From Pseudomonadota bacterium (GTDB taxonomy: Bacteria > Pseudomonadota > Alphaproteobacteria > Ferrovibrionales > Ferrovibrionaceae), in assembly GCA_021793055.1 (NCBI GenBank), contig JAJYTL010000075.1:1-11810 (forward strand): 11,810 bases of DNA, written 5' to 3'. Under the pieces are notes generated by a model. It was not told the origin of the DNA and ran no database searches. It was given only the letters and a program-made list of their open reading frames with translations. Below are positions 5,536 to 11,810 of this stretch, in pieces. The translations under genes and the position numbers were made by a program. Within the stretch, counting starts at the first letter, position 1, and the number at the start of each line of letters is the position of its first letter.

Positions 5536-8217
5536 CCATTGATTGGTTTTCAGGCCCTGAGCCGCGCCCTGGATCGGCTGGGACGGAGCTACGTCCGTCT
5601 GGTGGCGGGCGCGGTGCGGTTTTCCGCCCGCCGCGCGACCTGGGTGGTCGCCGCCCTGCTTGCCCTGAGCGCGCTGTCCGCCGCCTATACCGCCGATCAT
5701 TTCGCGATCACCACCGACGTGCGCGCGCTGTTGTCGACCAAGCTCCCCTTCCAGCAGCACGAGGCCGCCTACCGCAAGGCCTTCCCGCAGCTCAGCGACA
5801 CCATCGTGGTGGTGATCGATGGCGCTGAATCGGGCCTCGCGCGCGAGGCGGCGGATCGGCTTGACGGCTGGCTCGCCAAGCAGCCCAGCACCATCGCCAG
5901 CGTCTATCAGCCGGGCGGCGGCGCCTTCTTCGAGAAAAACGGCCTGCTCTATCTCGGCCGCGATGAACTCTGGACGTTGTCCAACCGCCTCGCCGCCGCC
6001 GAGCCGATGCTGGTCGCCATCGCGCGCAAGCCGGCCCTGCCGCAGCTCCTCGGCCTCTTGGGCCAAGCCTTCGGCGCCGAGGGCCGCGCCGCGGCGCCGC
6101 TCGGCAACCTCAACCCCGTCCTCGTGGCGATGGAGAAGACGGTCGCGGCCGGCGCCGCGGGCAAGACTGCCTGGATGCCCTGGTCGGAGCTGATCGGCGG
6201 CCAGACCGAGGGCGCGGGTGAGCGCCGCGCCTTTCTCATCGTCAAGCCCAAGCTCGACTACGGCTCGTTGCAGCCGGCGGCGCGAAGCCTCGCCACCATC
6301 CGGGCCGGGATCAAGGCGCTCGGGCTCGGGCCGGCGAACGGCGTGCAAGTCCGCCTCACCGGCTCCGCCGCGCTCGACAACGATCAGTTTCAGTCGGTCT
6401 CGCGCGGCGCCGGGATCGCGACCGCGCTCTCGATCTCGCTCGTGCTGCTGCTTCTCTTCATCGCCTTCCGCAGCATCCGCTTCGTGCTGGCGAGCCTGGT
6501 CACGCTATTCATGGGCTTGACCTGGACCGCGGCCTTCGCGCTCGCCGCGCTCGGGCCCTTGAACCTGATTTCGGTCGCGTTCGCGGTGCTGTTCGTCGGC
6601 CTCGGGGTCGATTTCGGTATCCAGTTCTGCGTTCGCTTCCGCGAGGACTGGCAGGGCGACGAAGCGATCCCGGCGGGCCTGCAACGCACCGCGGCCGGCA
6701 TCGCCGGCCCCTTGAGCCTCGCCGCCGTGGCCGCAGCCTGCAGCTTCTATTCCTTCATCCCGACCAGCTATTCCGGCATCGTCGATCTCGGCCTCATCTC
6801 GGGCACCAGCATGTTCTTCGCGCTGTTCGCGAGCCTGACCGCGCTGCCGGCCTTTCTGACGCTGTTTCGGGTGCAACGGCGGCCGATTGGCCGAACCGTC
6901 GAGACCAGGATCGCAAGCCGGATCGGGCGGCGGACCGCGATCGGCGTCGTCGTGGCGGCAGGACTGGTCGCGGCCGCCGCGGTGCCGCTCGCGCTGACCA
7001 GCCATTTCGACTTCAATCCGATGAATCTGCAGAACCCGAACAGCGAGGCCGTCGCGACCTTCCGCAAGCTCCTCCAGCAAAGCAAGACCTCGCCCTATAC
7101 CATCGAGCTGCTGGAGCCGAACTTGCAAGCGGCGCAAAAGCTCGCGGCCAGGCTCGCGGCGCTGCCGAGCGTGTCGCGTGCGCTCACCCTGGCGAGCTAT
7201 ATCCCGGACGATCAGACCGCCAAGCTCAACGTCATCGCCCAGATGGGCCTTTTGATTCCGCCGATGGCGGTCGGCCCGCTGCAGCCGACGGCACCGCCCG
7301 AAATCGCCGCCGCGCTGCGCAAGTTCGCCGACACCCTGGTCGCCTACAACCAGCGCCCCGACGCCGACCCCAAGCTGCTGCCGCAGACGCGGCGCCTCGC
7401 CGCGACGCTGGCACGGTTTCTCGACACTAAGGGCAAGACGGCAAGCGCGCTCGGCGCGCTCGAACGGCACATGATCGGCAGCCTGCCTTATCTCGTTCGC
7501 ACCCTGATGCAGGAATTTGACGCGGCGCCGGTGACCCTGGCCTCGCTGCCCGCCGACCTCAAGAGCCGCTACGTCGACGCCAAGGGACAGGCACGCATCG
7601 AGCTCTTTTCGCGTCTCGATCTCGGCAAGGACGACAATCTGCGCCGCTTCGTCACCGACGTGCGTAGCATCGCGCCGAACGCGACCGGCGCGCCGGTGTT
7701 GCTGGTCGATGGCGGCGACGCGGTGGTCACCGCCTTCATCCAGGCGACCGCGATCTCGCTCGGACTCATCGTGCTGCTGCTGTTGATCGTGCTGCGCGAC
7801 CCGCTCGACGTCGTCGTCGTCGTGTTGCCGCTCGGCTTCGCAGCCTTGCTCACGGTCGCCACGATGCGGCTTTTCGGGCTCTCGTTCGACCTCGCCAACA
7901 TCATCGCGCTGCCGCTCCTGATCGGGCTTGCCATCGCCTTCAGCATCTATCTCATCATGCGCTGGCGGCGCGGCATGAGCATGCCCGAGGTGCTGAAGAC
8001 CAGCACGCCGAAGGCGGTGCTGTTAAGCGCCCTCACCACCATGAGCTCCTTCGGCAGTTTGGCGATCTCCAGCGATCCCGGCATGGCGATCCTGGGCGAG
8101 ACCCTGACCATCGCGCTTTGCGCCGTGATCGTCGCGATCCTGGTGCTGCAGCCGGCGCTCCTTTTCCTGCGTCGCCCGGCCGCGCTTGTGGGTGATGGCG
8201 CGCCCGACGCCTCGTGA
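5533..8217 (+). CDS. hpnN: Hopanoid RND-family transporter HpnN (MMPL domain)
   Basis: HpnN is an inner-membrane RND/MMPL-type exporter that moves hopanoids towards the outer membrane in studied alpha- and betaproteobacteria. The 894-residue protein shows the two-fold RND layout. TM1 is at about 35-52, a large periplasmic loop follows to about 292, and TM2-6 lie at about 294-447. TM4 carries the GVDFGIQF motif with D360, a probable proton-relay residue. TM7 is at about 469-490, a second large periplasmic loop reaches about 735, and TM8-12 cover about 739-882. The matching position in the second half reads GLAIAFSIYL and has no Asp. The ITTDVRALLSTKLPFQQHEAAYRKAFPQ segment after TM1 is characteristic of HpnN. 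GTG 5533 is chosen because GGGAAG lies upstream; the N-terminus looks some 15 residues longer than I would expect, so a later start is possible. Its stop overlaps the hpnL start (GTGA), which points to translational coupling. Confidence 0.95.
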   Translation: MPLIGFQALSRALDRLGRSYVRLVAGAVRFSARRATWVVAALLALSALSAAYTADHFAITTDVRALLSTKLPFQQHEAAYRKAFPQLSDTIVVVIDGAESGLAREAADRLDGWLAKQPSTIASVYQPGGGAFFEKNGLLYLGRDELWTLSNRLAAAEPMLVAIARKPALPQLLGLLGQAFGAEGRAAAPLGNLNPVLVAMEKTVAAGAAGKTAWMPWSELIGGQTEGAGERRAFLIVKPKLDYGSLQPAARSLATIRAGIKALGLGPANGVQVRLTGSAALDNDQFQSVSRGAGIATALSISLVLLLLFIAFRSIRFVLASLVTLFMGLTWTAAFALAALGPLNLISVAFAVLFVGLGVDFGIQFCVRFREDWQGDEAIPAGLQRTAAGIAGPLSLAAVAAACSFYSFIPTSYSGIVDLGLISGTSMFFALFASLTALPAFLTLFRVQRRPIGRTVETRIASRIGRRTAIGVVVAAGLVAAAAVPLALTSHFDFNPMNLQNPNSEAVATFRKLLQQSKTSPYTIELLEPNLQAAQKLAARLAALPSVSRALTLASYIPDDQTAKLNVIAQMGLLIPPMAVGPLQPTAPPEIAAALRKFADTLVAYNQRPDADPKLLPQTRRLAATLARFLDTKGKTASALGALERHMIGSLPYLVRTLMQEFDAAPVTLASLPADLKSRYVDAKGQARIELFSRLDLGKDDNLRRFVTDVRSIAPNATGAPVLLVDGGDAVVTAFIQATAISLGLIVLLLLIVLRDPLDVVVVVLPLGFAALLTVATMRLFGLSFDLANIIALPLLIGLAIAFSIYLIMRWRRGMSMPEVLKTSTPKAVLLSALTTMSSFGSLAISSDPGMAILGETLTIALCAVIVAILVLQPALLFLRRPAALVGDGAPDAS

Positions 8218-9269
8218 GCCGCCAACCCGCCGCCCGCGCCCGCCTGCCCTTGCGCCTGACGATCTTCGTCACGGGCGTCGCCGGCATCGCGCTCGCGATC
8301 TATCTCGTGCTGCGCAGCGGCGTGCACGACATCCTGCACATCCTCGACATCGCCGGCTGGAGCCTCGCGCTTCTGCTGCCCGCCCATATGGCGATGCTGG
8401 CGATCGATTCGACCGGCTGGCGCGCTCTGCTCGGCCGCCGGCCGCGCGTCGGCACGCTCGTCCTCACCTGGTTCGCGATCATCCGCGATTCGGTGAACGG
8501 CCTGCTGCCGGTGGCTCGCGTCGGCGGCGAGCTCGTCGCGGTGCGCCTGCTCATGGCGCGCGGCGTCGCCGGCAGCGAGGCCGGCGCCAGCGTCATCGTC
8601 GAAGTCACCGTGACCTTGATCGTGCAATTTCTCTTCACCTTGATCGGGGTCTTCCTCCTGCTCTACGAGTTGCATGACGCGGCGGCGGCGCGGGCGGTCT
8701 TGATCGGCCTCTTGATCAGCCTGCCGGCGCTCGCGATCTTCTTCCTGCTGCAGCACAAATGGGGGCTGAGCCAAACCATCGAGCGGGTGCTGGTCGCCTT
8801 GACCAACCGCCAGGTGCTGGCGCTCGCCGGCGATCCGGCCCGGCTCGATCGGGCGGTGCGCGATCTCTATGCCAACCGCCGCGCGCTGTGGTCCTGCTTC
8901 TTCTGGCAATTCGCCGCGCTCTTCGCCGGTGCCGCCGAGACCTGGTTCACGCTCTTTCTCTTGGGCCGGCCGATCGGGGCGCTCGGCGCCATTCTGCTCG
9001 AGAGCCTTGGCCAAGCGCTGCGCAGCGTTTCCTTCATCGTCCCAGGGGGCATCGGCGTGCAGGAAGGCGGCTTTCTTCTGTTCGGTGCCGCGATCGGGCT
9101 GCCGCCCGACATGGCGATCGCCTTTTCGCTCGCGCGTCGGTTGCGGGAGATAGGCCTTGGCATCCCTGCGTTGGTCTCCTGGCAATGGGAGGAGGGCCGG
9201 CTGCTCACGCTCCACTTGCGGTGGCGGCGAAAAAAGGACGAAATCAAGGAGAGATCCGACGGTAACTGA
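8214..9269 (+). CDS. hpnL: Hopanoid-associated membrane protein HpnL (lysylphosphatidylglycerol synthase TM-like)
   Basis: This is a 351-residue polytopic inner-membrane protein related to the transmembrane part of MprF/lysylphosphatidylglycerol synthase. Its biochemical role in hopanoid metabolism is not settled; lipid flipping or transfer is an inference from the relatives. Hydrophobic helices are visible at about 14-33, 48-66, 81-99, 127-150, 161-180, 225-250 and 255-278, with more after 285. Conserved-looking blocks are NGLLPVARVGGELVAVRLL (95-113) and SFIVPGGIGVQEGGFLLFGA (273-292), typical of this superfamily. The C-terminal tail is strongly charged (RRKKDEIKERSDGN) and probably cytoplasmic. 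The GTG start lies inside the hpnN stop (4-bp GTGA overlap), so it is almost certainly co-translated with hpnN. The gene name rests on this context plus the superfamily motifs, since LPG-synthase-like TM proteins also occur elsewhere. Confidence 0.88.
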   Translation: MSRQPAARARLPLRLTIFVTGVAGIALAIYLVLRSGVHDILHILDIAGWSLALLLPAHMAMLAIDSTGWRALLGRRPRVGTLVLTWFAIIRDSVNGLLPVARVGGELVAVRLLMARGVAGSEAGASVIVEVTVTLIVQFLFTLIGVFLLLYELHDAAAARAVLIGLLISLPALAIFFLLQHKWGLSQTIERVLVALTNRQVLALAGDPARLDRAVRDLYANRRALWSCFFWQFAALFAGAAETWFTLFLLGRPIGALGAILLESLGQALRSVSFIVPGGIGVQEGGFLLFGAAIGLPPDMAIAFSLARRLREIGLGIPALVSWQWEEGRLLTLHLRWRRKKDEIKERSDGN

Positions 9270-9280
9270 GGGGGTCGAGC

Positions 9281-10126
9281 ATGACGACGCTCAGAACTGA
9301 CTCAACCGGATATCGCGAACTTTATTGCCGCACGTTTATCGACAGCCATATCCGCTTCGACCCGGCGGCACTGACTTGGCCCGAACTCACGGGTGCCGAG
9401 CGCGAGCGCCTCGCCGCATTGCCGTTCTGGGCCGAGGCGGTGGAGACCGAGCGGGTTACCGCCCGCACGGTACAGCGCGCGGCCCGGCGCGAAAGCGACC
9501 CCTTGCTGCGCCAGGCGATCGCCCTGCAGGGCGAGGAGGAAGGCCGCCACGCGCTGCTGCTCCGCGACTTGACCCGCCACTACGCCATCCCGCTGCCCGA
9601 CGCGGCGCCGCTGCCGCCGGAAAGGCCGGGAGATTGGGATTTTCTCTATGCCGGCTGCGGCGAATGCTTCGATTCCTTCTTCGCCTTCGGGCTGTTCGAG
9701 ATCGCCCGCCGGTCGGGCTATTTTCCGCCGCGGCTGATCGAGATTTTCGATCCGATCATGCAGGAGGAGGCGCGGCATATCCTGTTCTTCGTCAATTGGC
9801 TGGCCGACCGGCGGGCGCGTTTGGCGCCGTGGCGGCGGCCCTTCGACCGGTTGCGCCTCGGCCTGATCTTTGGTCTTCAGGTCTGGAGCCGCGTCAAGAC
9901 CGCGGTCGGCATGGGTCGGGGCCAGGAGAATTTCACTTTGCGCGGGCATCAGGCCATCGACCTCGTCTTGACCCCGGCCGGATTCCTTGCCCTCTGCATG
10001 GAACAGAACGAGCGCCGCTTCAGCCCCTACGATCCCCGCCTGCGCAGGCCCAAACTCCTGCCCGGATTGGCAAAATTTCTGCTCTTTTGGCTGCCTAAAG
10101 GCGGCGCCTTGACGCCGGCCGGCTAA
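9281..10126 (+). CDS. Ferritin-like diiron protein of unknown function
   Basis: A 281-residue protein with a ferritin-like four-helix diiron pattern: a first helix with E55/E57 (FWAEAVETERVTARTVQRAA), a second with E87-G-R-H90 (ExxH), a third with E128, D131 and E140 in a hydrophobic stretch (CGECFDSFFAFGLFEIARR), and a fourth with E163-A-R-H166 (ExxH in MQEEARHILFFVNWL). This E/ExxH/E/ExxH order is that of rubrerythrin-, Coq7- and MiaE-like diiron proteins, which act as oxidases, hydroxylases or peroxidases. Helical, hydrophobic segments near 190-205 and 265-276 suggest membrane association. ATG 9281 has a good Shine-Dalgarno (GAGGGG, about 8 nt upstream), 11 bp after hpnL, so it belongs to the hpnN-hpnL transcript. 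I do not recognise it as a named hpn gene. An oxidative step on a hopanoid or its lipid partner is a contextual inference; an iron or oxidative-stress role is possible. The fold call is good, the function unknown. Confidence 0.82.
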   Translation: MTTLRTDSTGYRELYCRTFIDSHIRFDPAALTWPELTGAERERLAALPFWAEAVETERVTARTVQRAARRESDPLLRQAIALQGEEEGRHALLLRDLTRHYAIPLPDAAPLPPERPGDWDFLYAGCGECFDSFFAFGLFEIARRSGYFPPRLIEIFDPIMQEEARHILFFVNWLADRRARLAPWRRPFDRLRLGLIFGLQVWSRVKTAVGMGRGQENFTLRGHQAIDLVLTPAGFLALCMEQNERRFSPYDPRLRRPKLLPGLAKFLLFWLPKGGALTPAG

Positions 10127-10314
10127 GCCAAAGGGATAAGTCAAAGGGAACAGCGCATGTTTTCTTCGTGGCAGGGGTGAAAAGCTCCGCCCCCGTTCCT
10201 ACATTACTGGACAATTGGATATTTGCTTATTAGCTTCCCTGCCGATCCGGTCATAAAGAGCCGCGAGTCGAGGGGTTCCTTTTTGTTGTCCATGAGACGA
10301 AAGCAACCTGCCGC
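10127..10314 (+). promoter_or_regulatory. AT-richer spacer before hpnM; possible promoter and leader mini-ORFs
   Basis: A 188-bp non-coding gap interrupts an otherwise tightly packed operon. It begins with two direct copies of CAAAGGGA (10129-10136 and 10142-10149). The second copy forms a good Shine-Dalgarno for a 7-codon ORF, MFSSWQG (10157-10180). The stretch 10201-10235 is clearly AT-richer than its surroundings and holds a -35-like TGGACA (10208-10213), but only a poor -10 (TAGCTT at 10231-10236) follows at 17 nt. An 8-codon frame at 10292-10318 (MRRKQPAA) ends in TGA overlapping the hpnM ATG, though it lacks a Shine-Dalgarno. I see no convincing terminator after the diiron gene. The base-composition shift suggests hpnM has its own promoter, but the boxes are weak. 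Confidence 0.3.
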
Positions 10315-10944
10315 ATGAACCGATTGCCGTTCGCCCTGAAGACCCTGAAATCCGTCGTTGCCGGCGTCTTGCTGCTGCTTGTCGCGGGAGGCCTGGCACA
10401 GGCCAGCGAATCGCCGGTACAGGTGGTGCAAAGCCTCAATAACACTTTGCTCGCCACAATGAAAGACGCCCGGCGCCTTGGCTTCGACGGGCGCTACAAG
10501 CTCCTCGCGCCGGTGCTGCGGGGCAGCTTCAACTACCCACTGATGGCCGAGGTCGTGGCCGGCGGCTATTGGGAGCGCCTGACGGCGGACGAACGCACCG
10601 AGCTGGTCAAGGCCTTCACCGAGATGAGCATCGCCACCTTCGCCGCGCGCTTCGACGGCTATTCCGGCGAGCAGTTCGTCGCCGATGGCGAAAAGCCGGC
10701 GCTCCGGGGCGCGGTTCTGGTCAAGAACAAGCTGGTCGAGCACTCCGGCAAGGCGGTGCCGATCGATTACCTGCTGCGCCGCTTTCCCGACGGCTGGCGC
10801 ATCATCGACGTCTTTCTCGACGCCAATTATAGCGAACTCGCCATCAAGCGCTCGGAATACAGTTCCATCCTCGAGCGCCAAGGGTTCAACGGCCTGATGA
10901 AGGCGATCAAGGCCAAGATCGCCCAGCTGCAGGCCGGCACCTGA
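10315..10944 (+). CDS. hpnM: Periplasmic hopanoid-associated MlaC/Ttg2D-family protein HpnM
   Basis: A 209-residue secreted protein of the MlaC/Ttg2D (toluene tolerance) family, whose members carry lipids across the periplasm in a hydrophobic pocket. HpnM is the hopanoid-cluster version and is thought to work with the transporter HpnN; that partnership is inferred from conserved gene linkage. The N-terminus is a clear Sec signal: K9 and K12, a hydrophobic core VVAGVLLLLVAGG (14-26), and an AQA cleavage site after residue 30. The mature part shows the family's FNYPLMAEVVAGGYWERLTADERTELVKAF block from F72, then FDGYSGEQF and a late DGWRIIDVFLDANY segment. ATG 10315 has a weak Shine-Dalgarno. 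It is separated from the diiron gene by 188 bp and from dxr by 98 bp, so it may be transcribed partly on its own. Confidence 0.92.
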   Translation: MNRLPFALKTLKSVVAGVLLLLVAGGLAQASESPVQVVQSLNNTLLATMKDARRLGFDGRYKLLAPVLRGSFNYPLMAEVVAGGYWERLTADERTELVKAFTEMSIATFAARFDGYSGEQFVADGEKPALRGAVLVKNKLVEHSGKAVPIDYLLRRFPDGWRIIDVFLDANYSELAIKRSEYSSILERQGFNGLMKAIKAKIAQLQAGT

Positions 10945-10983
10945 ACCCACCCGACGCCCGGCGCGCCGGCCGGTGACAACCGG

Positions 10984-11006
10984 AGCCTGCCGCGCAGGTT
11001 CTTCTA
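10984..11006 (+). terminator. Weak intrinsic terminator candidate between hpnM and dxr
   Basis: The arms CCTGC (10986-10990) and GCAGG (10994-10998) enclose CGC, and an outer G-T wobble and an A-T pair extend the stem to 7 bp. The sequence TTCTTCT (10999-11005) follows directly. The stem is short and the T-run is interrupted, so termination would be partial; read-through into dxr is likely if no dxr promoter lies in the remaining spacer. Confidence 0.35.
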
Positions 11007-11042
11007 GGCAAGCCGCCCAATCTGGATAAAATCGGCAGCATC

Positions 11043-11810
11043 ATGGATGCCTTACCGCAGCCGCACGTCCGTTCCGCCCGTTATCGGCCGCAGGCGAAGG
11101 TTGCGGCGAGGCGCGTCACCATCCTGGGCTCGACCGGCTCGGTCGGGGCCAACACCCTGGACCTTATCGGCCGCCATCCGGACGACTACCGGGTCGAGGC
11201 TCTGACCGCGGGCCGCAACGTCACCAGCCTGATCGAGCAGGCGCTGCATTTTCGCCCTAAGCTCGCGGTGATCGCCGATGGCGAGCTCTACGCCGAACTC
11301 AAGGCCGGCCTCGCCGGCAGCGGCATCGAAGCCGCCGCCGGCCCGGAAGCGGTGGTCGAGGCGGCGGCCCGGCCGGCGGACTGGGTGATGGCGGCGATCG
11401 TCGGCGCCGCCGGCTTGCGGCCGACCCTGGCCGCGCTGCGCCGCGGCGCGACGGTGGCGCTCGCCAACAAGGAGGCCCTGGTCTGCGCCGGCGATCTGGT
11501 CACCGCCGAAATCGCCCGCCACGGCGCGACGCTGCTGCCGGTTGATTCCGAGCACAACGCCATCTTCCAGGTCATCAACTTCGACCGCCCTGAGACGGTG
11601 GAGCGGATCATCCTCACCGCCTCCGGCGGACCGTTCCGCCGCTTCGACCGCGCGGCGATGGCGCACGTGACCCCGGCCCAGGCGGTCGCCCATCCGGTGT
11701 GGAGCATGGGCGCCAAGATCTCGGTCGATTCGGCGACGTTGATGAACAAGGGCCTCGAAATCATCGAGGCCCATCATTTGTTCAAGCAACCCGAAAGCCA
11801 GATCGAGGTT
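11043..11810 (+). CDS. dxr: 1-deoxy-D-xylulose 5-phosphate reductoisomerase (partial; C-terminus beyond right edge)
   Basis: Also called ispC. This is the first committed MEP-pathway enzyme, converting DXP to 2-C-methyl-D-erythritol 4-phosphate with NADPH and a divalent metal in the cytoplasm. The visible 256 residues are about two-thirds of the usual 390-400. The NADPH-binding glycine motif GSTGSVG is at 29-35, ALANKEALVCAGDLV follows, the metal-binding motif is D168-S169-E170 in PVDSEHNAIFQ, and ILTASGGPFR and HPVWSMGAKISVDSATLMNKGLEIIEAHHLF lie near the edge. ATG 11043 gives about 20 extra residues before the first strand, and its Shine-Dalgarno is poor; I see no better ATG or GTG in frame. 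In many proteobacteria dxr sits after frr-uppS-cdsA; here it follows hpnM, linking precursor supply to hopanoid genes. Confidence 0.96.
   Translation, partial: MDALPQPHVRSARYRPQAKVAARRVTILGSTGSVGANTLDLIGRHPDDYRVEALTAGRNVTSLIEQALHFRPKLAVIADGELYAELKAGLAGSGIEAAAGPEAVVEAAARPADWVMAAIVGAAGLRPTLAALRRGATVALANKEALVCAGDLVTAEIARHGATLLPVDSEHNAIFQVINFDRPETVERIILTASGGPFRRFDRAAMAHVTPAQAVAHPVWSMGAKISVDSATLMNKGLEIIEAHHLFKQPESQIEV

Noticed and set aside
7921..7956. Lack of an Asp in the second-half TM10 of HpnN (GLAIAFSIYL against GVDFGIQF in TM4)
   Set aside because: As far as I recall, HpnN proteins usually have a glycine/alanine-rich non-acidic segment here, so it is probably not a defect.
6505..9215. Several long minus-strand frames (for example 6505-7470 and 7947-9215) antisense to hpnN and hpnL
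   Set aside because: Low-complexity Arg/Glu/Gln/Ala-rich translations typical of the antisense of hydrophobic high-GC genes; no recognisable domain or ribosome site.
10129..10149. Two direct copies of CAAAGGGA as a possible repeat element or attachment site
   Set aside because: Only 8 bp, two copies, no flanking mobile gene; more likely chance or a duplicated ribosome-site-like segment.

Overview
The window is high-GC DNA with dense, operon-like genes. It reads as part of a hopanoid (bacteriohopanepolyol) locus of an alphaproteobacterium, probably Rhodospirillales-like. That placement is inferred from GC content, the hpn gene set and the general character of the proteins; no rRNA or other marker is present. 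I see no mobile elements, tRNAs, rRNAs or CRISPR arrays.

Layout from left to right: (1) the N-terminal part of an RraA-family gene on the minus strand, running off the left edge. (2) A 221-bp divergent spacer with a perfect inverted repeat. (3) A plus-strand pair: squalene-hopene cyclase (shc/hpnF), then the adenosylhopane nucleosidase hpnG 12 bp later. (4) A minus-strand pair: ispH, then hpnH. The 3' end of hpnH overlaps the 3' end of hpnG by 75 bp, tail to tail. (5) A 263-bp divergent regulatory spacer with a good promoter for ispH and strong hairpins just upstream of hpnN. (6) A plus-strand run: the RND-type hopanoid transporter hpnN, hpnL (4-bp overlap), a ferritin-like diiron protein (11-bp gap), a 188-bp AT-richer gap, the MlaC-like periplasmic protein hpnM, a weak terminator, and the 5' two-thirds of dxr, which runs off the right edge.

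Together the genes outline one pathway. Dxr performs the first committed step of the MEP pathway and IspH the last, giving IPP/DMAPP. Squalene, made by genes not in the window (hpnCDE are absent), is cyclised by Shc to hopene. HpnH adds the 5'-deoxyadenosyl group to give adenosylhopane, and HpnG removes adenine to give ribosylhopane. HpnN, HpnM and probably HpnL are the membrane and periplasmic proteins linked to placing hopanoids in the envelope. The least explained member is the ferritin-like protein between hpnL and hpnM: it has two ExxH motifs and looks like a diiron oxidase or oxygenase of unknown role. It is the best candidate here for an undescribed step in hopanoid modification or handling.

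Unusual features of this arrangement are the inverted ispH-hpnH unit, the coding overlap of hpnG and hpnH, and the pairing of MEP-pathway genes with hopanoid genes.
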